Source: JABMRP01 sp964444795
GTDB taxonomy: Bacteria > Planctomycetota > Planctomycetia > Pirellulales > Thermoguttaceae
Direction of reading: 5' to 3'
Assembly (NCBI GenBank): GCA_964444795.1
Contig: CAYUIQ010000067.1
Span: forward strand, 1 to 35,869
DNA: 35,869 nt
Both the position numbers and the translations under genes were made by a program. Position 1 is the stretch's first letter. Each line of letters opens with the position of its first letter. This document shows, piece after piece, positions 1 to 7,223 of this stretch. Below the pieces are notes generated by a model. That model was not told where the DNA came from and ran no database searches. It saw only the letters and a program-made list of their open reading frames with translations.

Positions 1-191
1 ACCGATGTAGGTCGAAACCTAACCACTCACCGTCCCTCGCTTACTCTACCGTGAGACCTCGGCTGAGCGTTGCCCTTCAAGCTGAATCCGCCTTACGCCC
101 CCGACCGGGATCCTCCCTGATGCCACCAAGCCTGTTGACGGGCATCGGACGTTTCACCCGTTGACAGAGAGGGGCGGCGACAAAGGGATCA

Positions 192-215
192 CGCAAAGGC
201 GCCAAGGCGCAAAGG
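192..215. repeat. Short interspersed CAAAGGCGCC-type repeat
   Basis: An imperfect tandem/palindromic unit made of CGCAAAGGCG, CCAAGGCG and CAAAGG, with GGCGCC at its centre. A diverged copy appears on the same strand at about 6733-6757, inside the 5' part of the MscS-type gene. From memory, sequences like this are common in planctomycete intergenic DNA; no search was run. Confidence 0.5.
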
Positions 216-286
216 ACGAGGCGAGGGATTGCTGGTCCGTCATTGCCGGGCTTGTCGTGGCCAGTGCCTGGCAGCTTCGGCGAGAC

Positions 287-305
287 CCCCCGGCAGAGCC
301 GGGGG
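287..305. repeat. GC-rich hairpin repeat
   Basis: A perfect 8-bp stem, CCCCCGGC (287-294) and GCCGGGGG (298-305), closed by an AGA triloop. No T-run follows on either strand, so it is better read as a REP-like intergenic hairpin than as an intrinsic terminator. Confidence 0.55.
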
Positions 306-411
306 CTGAGGGAGTGTATGCTATGGTTTAGGTAACGATTCGCCGTTGTCACCTCCCCCTTCTTCTCTGCGCAAGACCGCGCGATTCGCGTCGGTCGGGA
401 GCCATACACCG

Positions 412-840
412 ATGAGTTTCTTGGAATTTTGGGGCGAGAGGGTGAATCCGGGCAAAATCGGTTCGGTTACGACCCCCGAAGGACATGAGGCGTGTCGCTG
501 TCGGCCGTTGGTGTTGATCAAGTTCCTTTTCGTGGTGATCGGGCTGCCGGTGGCGTGGTGTTTGGTAGTTCCGCGCGTGCCGTTGCCCCTTTGGCAGGCA
601 ATTGCGGCAGTGGTCGGCGGGACGCTGATCTACGTCGCTCTTAGTTACCTGATCGATTTCGAGCCGGAGATGGACAACCTGGGCTGGCTCGGCGGCGTGA
701 TGGACAACCCGGTCCGCTATTCCGACGACGTCAACCGCTGGCTTTTCGGATTGAAATGCCTATTGGGCCCGGGCCGGTTCGTCGCCGAGTCGGTGTTGGA
801 CATTCGGATCTTCTTCGCCGGCGAGGAAGAAACGTCGTAG
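412..840 (+). CDS. Small two-helix membrane protein, unknown function
   Basis: A 142-residue protein that I do not assign to a named family. It has a short polar N-terminus, two adjacent hydrophobic helices (about residues 32-54 and 60-82), and then a hydrophilic C-terminal part rich in D, N and R that contains a less hydrophobic GLKCLLGPG stretch. This suggests an inner-membrane hairpin with both ends on the same side. The ATG at 412 is chosen because the upstream in-frame start is a TTG with an implausible leader, and GGGAG lies about ten bases before the ATG. Base and codon use match the neighbouring genes. It stands alone: the next gene is 415 bp away and a palindrome begins immediately after the stop codon. 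Confidence that it is a real gene is moderate; the function is unknown. Confidence 0.6.
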   Translation: MSFLEFWGERVNPGKIGSVTTPEGHEACRCRPLVLIKFLFVVIGLPVAWCLVVPRVPLPLWQAIAAVVGGTLIYVALSYLIDFEPEMDNLGWLGGVMDNPVRYSDDVNRWLFGLKCLLGPGRFVAESVLDIRIFFAGEEETS

Positions 841-860
841 CTGAATTCGCAAGAATTCAG
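841..860. repeat. GAATTC hairpin repeat, copy 1
   Basis: A perfect palindrome, CTGAATTC-GCAA-GAATTCAG: an 8-bp stem with a GNRA-type GCAA loop. It abuts the TAG stop of the preceding gene. With copy 2 at 899-918 it forms an inverted pair. There is no T-run, so intrinsic termination is not supported. Confidence 0.6.
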
Positions 861-898
861 CAGAACCCCGCACAAACGCTCCCTGGATCACGGATTCT

Positions 899-918
899 CT
901 GAATTCTTGCCAATTCAT
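899..918. repeat. GAATTC hairpin repeat, copy 2 (inverted)
   Basis: It matches the reverse complement of the 841-860 element at 18 of 20 positions (CTGAATTCTTGCCAATTCAT). The two copies flank 38 bp of unique sequence, giving a head-to-head pair. Confidence 0.5.
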
Positions 919-939
919 CGACAAGATCCTGGAAGCCCC

Positions 940-968
940 TGGATTCGGCTGCCGAGAGTGACTATAAT
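940..968 (+). promoter_or_regulatory. Possible promoter upstream of EF-G gene
   Basis: A perfect TATAAT is at 963-968. The hexamer 17 bp upstream, TGGATT (940-945), is a poor -35 match. If used, the leader to the EF-G start would be about 280 nt and would contain the 1141-1211 hairpin. This is a candidate only. Confidence 0.25.
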
Positions 969-1140
969 GAGGGGCTCCCCCCACGGAACGCTTCTCCAGT
1001 ATGGCTCCCGGCGCGTCGCCAGTCGAACCGGTCCGGGGAGCCGACGCCCCCCGAACTCCACCCCCCGGATCCCGCTCCACTCCGGGAGACCGAACTTCCG
1101 GTCGGTTGAGGGTCTCGTGATATTCGAGGGGGAGGCGGGG

Positions 1141-1211
1141 AAAAGGGGACAGGTACATTTTGTCGGAACGGCCCGGAGGGTGCTTCGCACAAAATGTACC
1201 TGTCCCCTTTT
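1141..1211. repeat. Perfect 23-bp inverted repeat (GGGGACAGGTACATTTT type)
   Basis: The left arm 1141-1163 and right arm 1189-1211 are exact reverse complements over 23 bp and enclose a 25-nt spacer. The arms read AAAAGGGGACAGGTAC followed by ATTTTGT. A further near-match (GGCGGG) continues outside the arms after one mismatch. The form is that of a REP/BIME-like or very small MITE-like element, of the kind that Y1 (RAYT) transposases mobilise elsewhere; no such transposase is in the window. It ends about 45 bp before the EF-G start, so it is probably transcribed and would fold into a very stable hairpin. Confidence 0.75.
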
Positions 1212-1255
1212 TCCCGCCGCAACGAAACTAGGAAGACGAGAAAACGGACGGCGTG

Positions 1256-3355
1256 ATGATGAACCTGGAAAAACTGCGAAACATCGGCATCTCGGCCCAC
1301 ATCGATTCGGGCAAGACCACCTTGAGCGAGCGGATCCTCTTCTACGCGGGACGGATTCATCGAATGCAGGAGGTGCGAGGCGAAGGCGCCACGATGGATC
1401 ACATGGAGCTGGAGAAAGAGCGCGGGATCACCATCACCAGCGCCGCTACCACGGTCGACTGGGGCGAGTCCACAATCAACCTGATCGACACGCCCGGCCA
1501 CGTTGATTTCACCGTCGAGGTGGAGCGAAGCCTGCGCGTGTTGGACGGGGCGGTGCTCGTGTTGTGCGCCGTCGGCGGAGTGCAATCGCAATCGATCACG
1601 GTGGACCGCCAGATGCGCCGTTACGGCGTGCCCCGGCTGGCTTTTGTGAACAAGATGGACCGCACCGGCGCCGATCCCGGCAAGGTGACCGCGCAGTTGC
1701 GCGAGAAGCTCGGCTGCGACGCCGTGCCCGTGCAGATCCCCATCGGCGCCGAATCCGAATTTCAAGGCGTGGTCGACCTGGTCACGCGGAGGGCCCTCTA
1801 TTTTGACGGGTCCGACGGGCAGGACGTGCGTGCCGAGGCGGTGCCCGACGAATTGGCCGAGGCGGCCGACCAGGCGAGGCAGCACATGCTCGAATCGCTG
1901 GCCATGTACAGCGACGAGTTGATGGAGCACCTGCTTTCCGAGGAAGAAGTGTCCGAGGAACTGGTCCACGAAGTGATCCGACAAGCGACCGTTTCGCAAC
2001 AGATGACGCCCGTGCTGATGGGCACGGCTTATCGCAACAAAGGCGTGCAACCGCTGTTGGACGCGGTCGTTCGCTATTTACCTTCGCCCCTGGAGACCGA
2101 GACGGCTGCCTGGGCGCACAACGACCCTCACCAAAGCGTGTCGCTGGCGCCGGATCCCGAGCAGCCGGCCGTGGCCATGGCGTTCAAGATTGCCGAGGAT
2201 CCCTACGGCGCGCTCACCTTCATGCGAATTTACCAGGGCACGCTCACCAAAGGCGGTACGTACCACAATCAGCGGTCCGGCCGTAAGGAACGGTTCAGCC
2301 GCATCGTGCGAATGCATGCCGACCAGCGCGAGGACGTCGACCAGGCAACTGCCGGCGACATCGTGGCCGTGTTGGGAGTGGAATGTGCCAGCGGCGACAC
2401 GTACGCCTCCGAACGGGGCTACTGCACGCTGCAAAGCATGTTCGTGCCCGAGCCGGTTATCAAGATGGCCATCGCCCCGGCGGTGCGCGACGGGGCCGAT
2501 CGGCTCAGCAAGGCCTTGCAGCGATTTCGTCGCGAGGACCCCACACTGCAAGTGCGCAGCGACGAAGAGACGGGCGAGACGATTATCGCCGGCATGGGCG
2601 AGTTGCACTTGGAAGTCTACGTGCAGCGAATCCGCCGCGAGTTCGGCGTCGACGTGGAAGTCGGCGCGCCGAAAGTCAACTACCGCGAGGCACCCACCCG
2701 GGCGGCCAAGTTCAACGTGCGCCACAGGAAGCAAACCGGCGGCTCGGGACAGTACGCCCATATCGTCGGCCGGCTCGACATCATCGACGAAACCGACGAG
2801 GAAGATGCCGGGGAATCGTTCATCTTCGAGGAGAACGTGACCGGCGGCAGAATCCCCAAGCAGTACATCCCGGCGATCGAAAAGGGCTTTCGCCGCGAGC
2901 TTCCCAAGGGCCCGGTGGCCGGGTTCCCCGTGGTCGGTTTGCGCGTGGTGATCGACGACGGCTCGTATCACGACGTCGACAGTTCGGAAATGGCCTTCCA
3001 GACGGTCGCCCGAACGACGATGCGCGAAACGTTCAGCAAGACCCGGCCCGTGCTGCTGGAGCCGGTGATGAAGATCGAGATCGAGTGCCCCAGCCAGTTC
3101 CAGGGACCGGTGGTGGGCGACCTGACGTCGCGTCGCGGCATCGTCATGGCGACCGAGGTCGACGGCCCGATCGCCCGGGTCGAAGGCGAAGTGCCCCTGG
3201 CAAACACCTTCGGCTACTCGACCGATGTGCGAAGCCTAACCCAGGGTCAAGGCACCTTCACCCTGGAGTTCGCCCGCTACAAACGACTACCGCCGAGCAT
3301 CGCCCGCGAGGTGATCGAGGATCGCAAGAAGCTGGCGCTGGCCGGAGCGTTGTAA
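1256..3355 (+). CDS. fusA: Elongation factor G, mtEFG1/spdEFG1-like
   Basis: A ribosomal translocation GTPase of 699 residues with all five EF-G domains. Visible motifs are AHIDSGKTT (G1, about residues 14-22), ERGITI (switch I, about 55-60), DTPGHVDF (G3, about 78-85), NKMD (G4, about 132-135), and the domain IV loop HRKQTGGSGQYAHI (near 490). The serine in HIDSGKTT and the blocks RVLDGAVLVLCAVGGVQSQ and YFDG resemble mitochondrial EFG1 and the spdEFG1 group (spirochaetes, planctomycetes, deltaproteobacteria) more than classical EF-G, which has HIDAGKTT. No rpsL, rpsG or tuf lies nearby, which fits a stand-alone gene rather than the str operon. The start is ambiguous: GTG 1253, ATG 1256 and ATG 1259 are consecutive codons and no strong Shine-Dalgarno site decides between them. 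Function is confident; the subgroup is inferred from motifs. Confidence 0.93.
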   Translation: MMNLEKLRNIGISAHIDSGKTTLSERILFYAGRIHRMQEVRGEGATMDHMELEKERGITITSAATTVDWGESTINLIDTPGHVDFTVEVERSLRVLDGAVLVLCAVGGVQSQSITVDRQMRRYGVPRLAFVNKMDRTGADPGKVTAQLREKLGCDAVPVQIPIGAESEFQGVVDLVTRRALYFDGSDGQDVRAEAVPDELAEAADQARQHMLESLAMYSDELMEHLLSEEEVSEELVHEVIRQATVSQQMTPVLMGTAYRNKGVQPLLDAVVRYLPSPLETETAAWAHNDPHQSVSLAPDPEQPAVAMAFKIAEDPYGALTFMRIYQGTLTKGGTYHNQRSGRKERFSRIVRMHADQREDVDQATAGDIVAVLGVECASGDTYASERGYCTLQSMFVPEPVIKMAIAPAVRDGADRLSKALQRFRREDPTLQVRSDEETGETIIAGMGELHLEVYVQRIRREFGVDVEVGAPKVNYREAPTRAAKFNVRHRKQTGGSGQYAHIVGRLDIIDETDEEDAGESFIFEENVTGGRIPKQYIPAIEKGFRRELPKGPVAGFPVVGLRVVIDDGSYHDVDSSEMAFQTVARTTMRETFSKTRPVLLEPVMKIEIECPSQFQGPVVGDLTSRRGIVMATEVDGPIARVEGEVPLANTFGYSTDVRSLTQGQGTFTLEFARYKRLPPSIAREVIEDRKKLALAGAL

Positions 3356-3375
3356 GGCGGGATGCAATCTCGGGC

Positions 3376-3404
3376 TTGGTTTTCCTCCGACGGTGCGTTA
3401 CGAT
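3376..3404 (+). promoter_or_regulatory. Possible promoter of the pectate lyase gene
   Basis: TTGGTT (3376-3381) and TACGAT (3399-3404) are separated by exactly 17 bp, about 45 bp before the ATG at 3450. Both hexamers are imperfect. It would give the lyase gene transcription separate from the EF-G gene. Confidence 0.3.
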
Positions 3405-3449
3405 AGCGCCCTGACGATCACGCGGCAAGTCGACTTACGGAGGTGGATC

Positions 3450-4895
3450 ATGACGGGCCGAATTGTTGCGCTGACTCTCGGGGTTGCGATCTGGTTGCCC
3501 GGTTCCGCCCGAGCCGACGACGCGGCGCTGCGACGCGAAGCGCGCGAGACGCTGCGGCGGGCGACCGATTTCTTCCGCTCGCACGTGGCCACCGAAGGCG
3601 GTTACCTCTGGCGATACAGCGAGGACCTCGCCACGCGGGAAGGCGAGGGCCGGGCCAGCGACTCGACCGTCTGGGTGCAACCCCCGGGAACGCCGTCGGT
3701 GGGCATGGCCTTCTTGCAGGCATATCGCGATACGGGCCAGACCGTTTATCTGGACGCGGCCAGAGAAGCTGGATACTGTCTCGTGCGCGGACAGCTTCGC
3801 TCCGGCGGTTGGGACTACCGCATCGAGTTCGATCCGGCCAGCCGAAAGCGGTATGCCTATCGGGTCGACGCGCCGGTCGACGGCGCCCGGCAACGCAATA
3901 CGAGTACGCTGGACGACAACACGACGCAAGCCGCTCTGCGACTGCTGATGGCCCTGGACCGAACGCTCGATTTTCAGGACGCGAAGATTCACGGCGCCGC
4001 CCAGTTCGGGCTTTCCGCCTTGTCCGACGTACAATACCCCATCGGCGCCTGGCCGCAACGGTTTACCGGGCCGCCCGATCCGGCCGCGTTTCCGCCACGC
4101 GAGGCGAGCTACCCCGAGTCGTGGCCGCGGGCTTTTCCCGGATCGAGCTACAGCGCGTTTTACACGTTCAACGACAACGCGATCGGCGACACGATCGACG
4201 TGATGTTTCTGGCCGCCGAGACGTACGGCGACATCCGTTACCGAAAGGCGGCCACCGCGGCAGGTGACTTCATTCTCCTGGCCCAAATGCCCGAGCCGCA
4301 ACCGGCGTGGGCCCAGCAATACGACGTCGACATGCACCCGGCCTGGGCGCGGAAGTTCGAGCCTCCCTCGGTCACCGGCGGTGAATCGCAGGGCGTGATG
4401 CGGACGCTCATGCAGATCTATCGTCAAACGGGCGACCAGAAGTACCTCCGGGCGATCCCCCCGGCGCTTGCCTATTTCCGTCGCTCGCTACTGGCCAATG
4501 GTCAATTGGCCCGGTTTTACGAACTCAAGACGAACCGGCCGCTCTACTTCACCAAGAGGTACGAACTGACCTATTCCGACGCCGACATGCCCACCCATTA
4601 TGCTTTCAAGGTGGGGCAGAGTCTCGATTCGATCGAGCGGCAGTACAAGCGGCTCCTGGCAATAGAGCGCCGGCTGCTGACTCGCCAGTCGACTCCATCG
4701 CGGAGCAAGGCGACGCCGGCCCAGATTGCCGAAGTGCGCGCCGTCATTGCCGCACTGGACGACCAGGGCCGCTGGATCGAGGAGGCTCGTTTGAAGTATC
4801 ACGGCGACGACGATCCCACGCGACGGGTGATCGACTGCCGGACGTTTATTCGCAACGTAGAAGTTCTGGGCGGCTATCTGGCCACCGAACCGTGA
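3450..4895 (+). CDS. Secreted pectate lyase, PL10-like (pectic acid lyase family)
   Basis: A 481-residue exported protein resembling polysaccharide lyase family 10, which cleaves polygalacturonate by beta-elimination on an all-alpha (alpha/alpha) toroid. An N-terminal signal peptide (MTGRIVALTLGVAIWLPGSARA, about residues 1-22, cleavage before DD) is followed by helical segments. Recognisable PL10-type stretches are ATEGGYLWRYSEDL, STLDDNTTQAALRLL and YTFNDNAIGDTIDVMF. Catalytic residues were not assigned. The ATG at 3450 is preferred over the upstream GTG at 3393 because GGAGG lies 7-11 bases before it and it begins the signal peptide directly. The gene is followed by an intrinsic terminator and converges on the MscS gene. 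It is probably used for plant or algal pectin breakdown, consistent with the tagaturonate reductase-like gene at 8605-9732. Planctomycete homologues are often annotated only as pectic acid lyase, and the substrate is not proven. Confidence 0.85.
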   Translation: MTGRIVALTLGVAIWLPGSARADDAALRREARETLRRATDFFRSHVATEGGYLWRYSEDLATREGEGRASDSTVWVQPPGTPSVGMAFLQAYRDTGQTVYLDAAREAGYCLVRGQLRSGGWDYRIEFDPASRKRYAYRVDAPVDGARQRNTSTLDDNTTQAALRLLMALDRTLDFQDAKIHGAAQFGLSALSDVQYPIGAWPQRFTGPPDPAAFPPREASYPESWPRAFPGSSYSAFYTFNDNAIGDTIDVMFLAAETYGDIRYRKAATAAGDFILLAQMPEPQPAWAQQYDVDMHPAWARKFEPPSVTGGESQGVMRTLMQIYRQTGDQKYLRAIPPALAYFRRSLLANGQLARFYELKTNRPLYFTKRYELTYSDADMPTHYAFKVGQSLDSIERQYKRLLAIERRLLTRQSTPSRSKATPAQIAEVRAVIAALDDQGRWIEEARLKYHGDDDPTRRVIDCRTFIRNVEVLGGYLATEP

Positions 4896-4903
4896 ATCGC
4901 TGC

Positions 4904-4942
4904 CCGCACGCATTGTCTGGAGCGTGCGGCACCTGGTTTTTT
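4904..4942 (+). terminator. Intrinsic terminator after the pectate lyase gene
   Basis: A perfect 8-bp GC-rich stem, CCGCACGC (4904-4911) with GCGTGCGG (4922-4929), a 10-nt loop, then CACCTGG and six T residues (4937-4942). It begins 9 bp past the lyase stop codon. The last T is also the first base of the complement of the converging MscS gene's stop codon. Confidence 0.75.
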
Positions 4943-6786
4943 CAGCCCGTTGCCTGATGGATCTCCAGAGGTCCTTGCTGGCTCTCGATATCCGTATAGG
5001 TGACCCGAAACGGCAACGAAAACTGTATCCCGTGCTCCTCGAAGGCCCGGAAGATCTCGTGATTGACCTTCTCGCTGAAGGCCAGGTAGTCCCAGTATTG
5101 GGGAGGGCTGAACCAGTAAATCACGCGAATGCTGAACGACGTGGGATGAAAATCGTAGAAGAACACCCGCGGCGGAAATTCGGGGTCCATGCCTTCGTGA
5201 TCCTCAAGAGCGGCACGAATGCAAGCGACGGCCTTCTCCATCTTCTCCCGGGGCGTGTCCAGGGGGATGTGGATATTCGCGATCCGGCGGATGTGCTGGC
5301 GGCGTCCAACGTTTTCGATGTCGGTTCGGGCCAGTTGATCGTTGGGGATGGACGCCTGATGTCCGGTCAGCAGGCGGATTCTCGTGGATCGCAAGCCGAT
5401 GTCCTCGACCACCCCGTCGTACTTGCCAAAGACGATTCGTTCGCCCACGCGAAAGGGCTTGTCGGCCATCAGCATAATGGTTCCGAAGACGGTCTTCAGC
5501 GTGTCTTGCATGGCCAGCGCGACGGCCAGACCGCCGACTCCCGCCCCAGCCAGAAGGGTTGTCAGCGGGATACCCAGGTACTGTCCTCCGGCGAGAAATA
5601 CGACCAGGGCGATGATCAAACTTAGCAGTTTGGCGATGATGCGTATGAGTTGGGCGTCGAGTCCCTGCGCGGAGATGCGCGGAGAGGAGATGATGATCGC
5701 GGCGGTCCGGTTACATGCGGCGAAGACCACCACGATGGAGGCGAATATGGCCGTCATATTGGCGGAGAAACTGAGCACGTAGAACGGCATGCCGCGTATG
5801 GTCAGGTAACGTTCCACGGCATATTTGAAGCCTATTGGGACAAGCGTGGCACCGATGGGTAACAAGATCATCAGGCAGTATCCCAGCAGGGTCTTCGCTT
5901 TCACTCGATCGCAATAGGCTCGATGGAGCCAATAAGCGGTCGCCATCAGCGCAATGCTCAGTGCGAGCGTAACAACGAGTCCGATCCACTTCCAGGTGGC
6001 AAGCCCCAACGTGCGCTTTCGGGCCCAACCAGGAAGTTGATCCACGATGGCCCCAACTGCCGGGTGGGCTGGCGACGACATGTACCACTCGAAGAAGCCC
6101 TCGGATACTTCGGGGCCGTCTCTTCGGTAAGCCATGGACTTGACGTCTTCGTAGTAGCCTACCGAGCGTTCCACGGTTCCGGTCGAAAAGAGGTACTCAT
6201 GCCGACGCGGTCCGTCCTCAACCCGGGCGATGGTAATGCGCGTACCCGGGATTCGCCACCGGGCCAGGCCTTCCGGGTCGTCGTCGGTCTTGACGTCTTC
6301 CGCGCCGGGAATCTCATCGTAAGGCGGTATCGGGACCCGATCCAAGATCTCCTTCAAGCAGATGGCTGCCTCGCTGACAGCATGCTCGCGTGCAAACTCC
6401 GGAAGTTCTCGGTCGTCGAGGCAATCGAGAATGCGAACGGCCGGCGGGTGATGTTTCGGCGAATTCCGATCAAAGTACTTTGTCGAGCGGATCTGCTCGT
6501 TAAGTTCGTTACAAGAATCGATGAAGCTAATCAAGGTCGCCCGCGGGCTCGATGTGTCGGCCGGTTTGATGAAATACTTGTCATCTTCCTCGTCCGCCGC
6601 GACCGTTCCGACGAGACCGCCGGCCGCGACGAGGATGAGCATGACGGCGGTCCGGGCAGCGGTGTTCGGTCTGGCGGAGGAATCTCCTCTAGCAAGCGGA
6701 CATCGCCGCGCGTTCGACTGGCAGTCATCGGCCCAAGGACGCCAAAGGCACGCAAACCGCCGAATAACCCGATCGCTTCTACGCAT
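4942..6786 (-). CDS. MscS-family mechanosensitive channel with large N-terminal domain
   Basis: A 614-residue channel of the small-conductance mechanosensitive family, which releases solutes on hypo-osmotic shock. A hydrophobic segment (about 47-66) ending in VAA precedes about 195 residues of soluble, probably periplasmic, domain. Membrane helices follow at about 265-290, 300-320, 333-360 and 383-405, then the pore helix with AGAGVGGLAVALA (near 410-425). The cytoplasmic beta domain is typical: KPFRVGERIVFGKYDGVVEDIGLRSTRIR and IPNDQL. The ATG at 6786 is supported by GAGGAG about 8 bases upstream and a good promoter at 6828-6856. The first 45 residues are R/C/W-rich and include a diverged copy of the intergenic repeat seen at 192-215, so the leader before the signal-like helix may be a recent extension. 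A later start at Met49 has no Shine-Dalgarno site. Family assignment is secure. Confidence 0.9.
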   Translation of the reverse strand: MRRSDRVIRRFACLWRPWADDCQSNARRCPLARGDSSARPNTAARTAVMLILVAAGGLVGTVAADEEDDKYFIKPADTSSPRATLISFIDSCNELNEQIRSTKYFDRNSPKHHPPAVRILDCLDDRELPEFAREHAVSEAAICLKEILDRVPIPPYDEIPGAEDVKTDDDPEGLARWRIPGTRITIARVEDGPRRHEYLFSTGTVERSVGYYEDVKSMAYRRDGPEVSEGFFEWYMSSPAHPAVGAIVDQLPGWARKRTLGLATWKWIGLVVTLALSIALMATAYWLHRAYCDRVKAKTLLGYCLMILLPIGATLVPIGFKYAVERYLTIRGMPFYVLSFSANMTAIFASIVVVFAACNRTAAIIISSPRISAQGLDAQLIRIIAKLLSLIIALVVFLAGGQYLGIPLTTLLAGAGVGGLAVALAMQDTLKTVFGTIMLMADKPFRVGERIVFGKYDGVVEDIGLRSTRIRLLTGHQASIPNDQLARTDIENVGRRQHIRRIANIHIPLDTPREKMEKAVACIRAALEDHEGMDPEFPPRVFFYDFHPTSFSIRVIYWFSPPQYWDYLAFSEKVNHEIFRAFEEHGIQFSLPFRVTYTDIESQQGPLEIHQATG

Positions 6787-6827
6787 GGCTAGCTCCTCTA
6801 AGAATCAAGACCGAACCTGACTGCGCT

Positions 6828-6856
6828 ATTCTAGCCCTGATCGGCTGGTCGGACAA
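6828..6856 (-). promoter_or_regulatory. Sigma-70-like promoter of the MscS gene
   Basis: Read on the minus strand, TTGTCC (6856-6851) and TAGAAT (6833-6828) are separated by exactly 17 bp. A transcript would start near 6820, leaving a leader of about 34 nt with its Shine-Dalgarno site before the ATG at 6786. Confidence 0.5.
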
Positions 6857-6935
6857 CGCTCAGCGGCGACCGACGTCTAGCCCGGGCCGGGCGCTTGAAA
6901 TCGGCAAGGCCCACGCATCTTGCCCATCCGTCCGC

Positions 6936-7175
6936 CTACTGCCCTGTCACAAAACCCGCGTTGGCCCAGTTGGCATGATCGCAGGAGCTGCCGTCGCCGG
7001 CGTCGGTGGCAATCAGGCGGATGCGTTTGGCCCCCTTGGGCAGTTCGACGTCGATGTGGCGGTTTTGGCCGGGACGCACAACGTCGCTGGTGAAAAGTCG
7101 CGTGGCGTCGGCCGAAAACGCCGCAGTCGATGTTGCCAAGATCGTGACGAGGGCGACGAAATGTGTGCGTAACAC
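6936..7175 (-). CDS. Truncated secreted NPCBM-domain miniprotein
   Basis: A 79-residue protein with a signal peptide (about residues 1-22, ending STAAFSA) followed directly by what looks like only the last half of an NPCBM domain (the novel putative carbohydrate-binding module, usually about 145-150 residues). Recognisable parts are LFTSDVVRPG, ELPKGAKRIRLIATDAGDG and DHANWANAGFV, the usual end of the module. The GTG start at 7175 has GGGAGG about 6 bases upstream, so translation initiation looks intact. The N-terminal strands of the module are missing. This could be an internal deletion that joined the signal peptide to the domain end, or a genuine short form. It follows the UroD-fold gene by 45 bp on the same strand, with a hairpin repeat between them. 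Confidence 0.6.
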   Translation of the reverse strand: MLRTHFVALVTILATSTAAFSADATRLFTSDVVRPGQNRHIDVELPKGAKRIRLIATDAGDGSSCDHANWANAGFVTGQ

Positions 7176-7196
7176 GGGAACCTCCCTGGTTCAAAA

Positions 7197-7223
7197 CGCC
7201 GGGCACAAATGCCCGGGCTGCTA
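7197..7223 (-). repeat. GCCCGGGCA...TGCCCGGC dispersed repeat, copy 1
   Basis: On the minus strand this reads TAGCAGCCCGGGCATTTG followed by TGCCCGGCG. It is a self-complementary hairpin related to the copies at 24506-24532 and 31874-31900. The TAG stop of the UroD-fold gene lies at its edge, so the repeat begins within the stop codon. Confidence 0.6.

Larger units (their letters stand above)
1..411. other. Repeat-bearing non-coding stretch at window start
   Basis: No convincing gene was found here. Open frames on both strands have no recognisable domain or Shine-Dalgarno site. The stretch holds a CAAAGG/GGCGCC-type repeat at 192-215 and a GC-rich hairpin at 287-305. Positions 1-110 could belong to something that begins outside the window, but no protein tail or RNA gene is recognisable. 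Confidence 0.5.
841..1255. other. 415-bp intergenic region before the EF-G gene
   Basis: No gene is supported here. It holds two GAATTC hairpins (841-860 and 899-918), a TATAAT hexamer (963-968) that may be a promoter, and a long perfect inverted repeat (1141-1211) just before the EF-G gene. Overlapping open frames on both strands are low-complexity R/G/P-rich translations without family resemblance. Confidence 0.55.

Noticed and set aside
77..409. A 110-codon minus-strand frame at the window start
   Set aside because: No Shine-Dalgarno site, low-complexity translation, and it spans two repeats.
1141..1211. CRISPR or intrinsic terminator reading of the inverted repeat
   Set aside because: There is one inverted pair, not regularly spaced direct repeats, and the T-rich end is part of the arm rather than a tail after a compact stem; the 25-nt loop is large.
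962..2050. A 362-codon minus-strand frame across the EF-G gene start
   Set aside because: It is His-rich antisense of the EF-G GTPase domain and runs through the intergenic inverted repeat.
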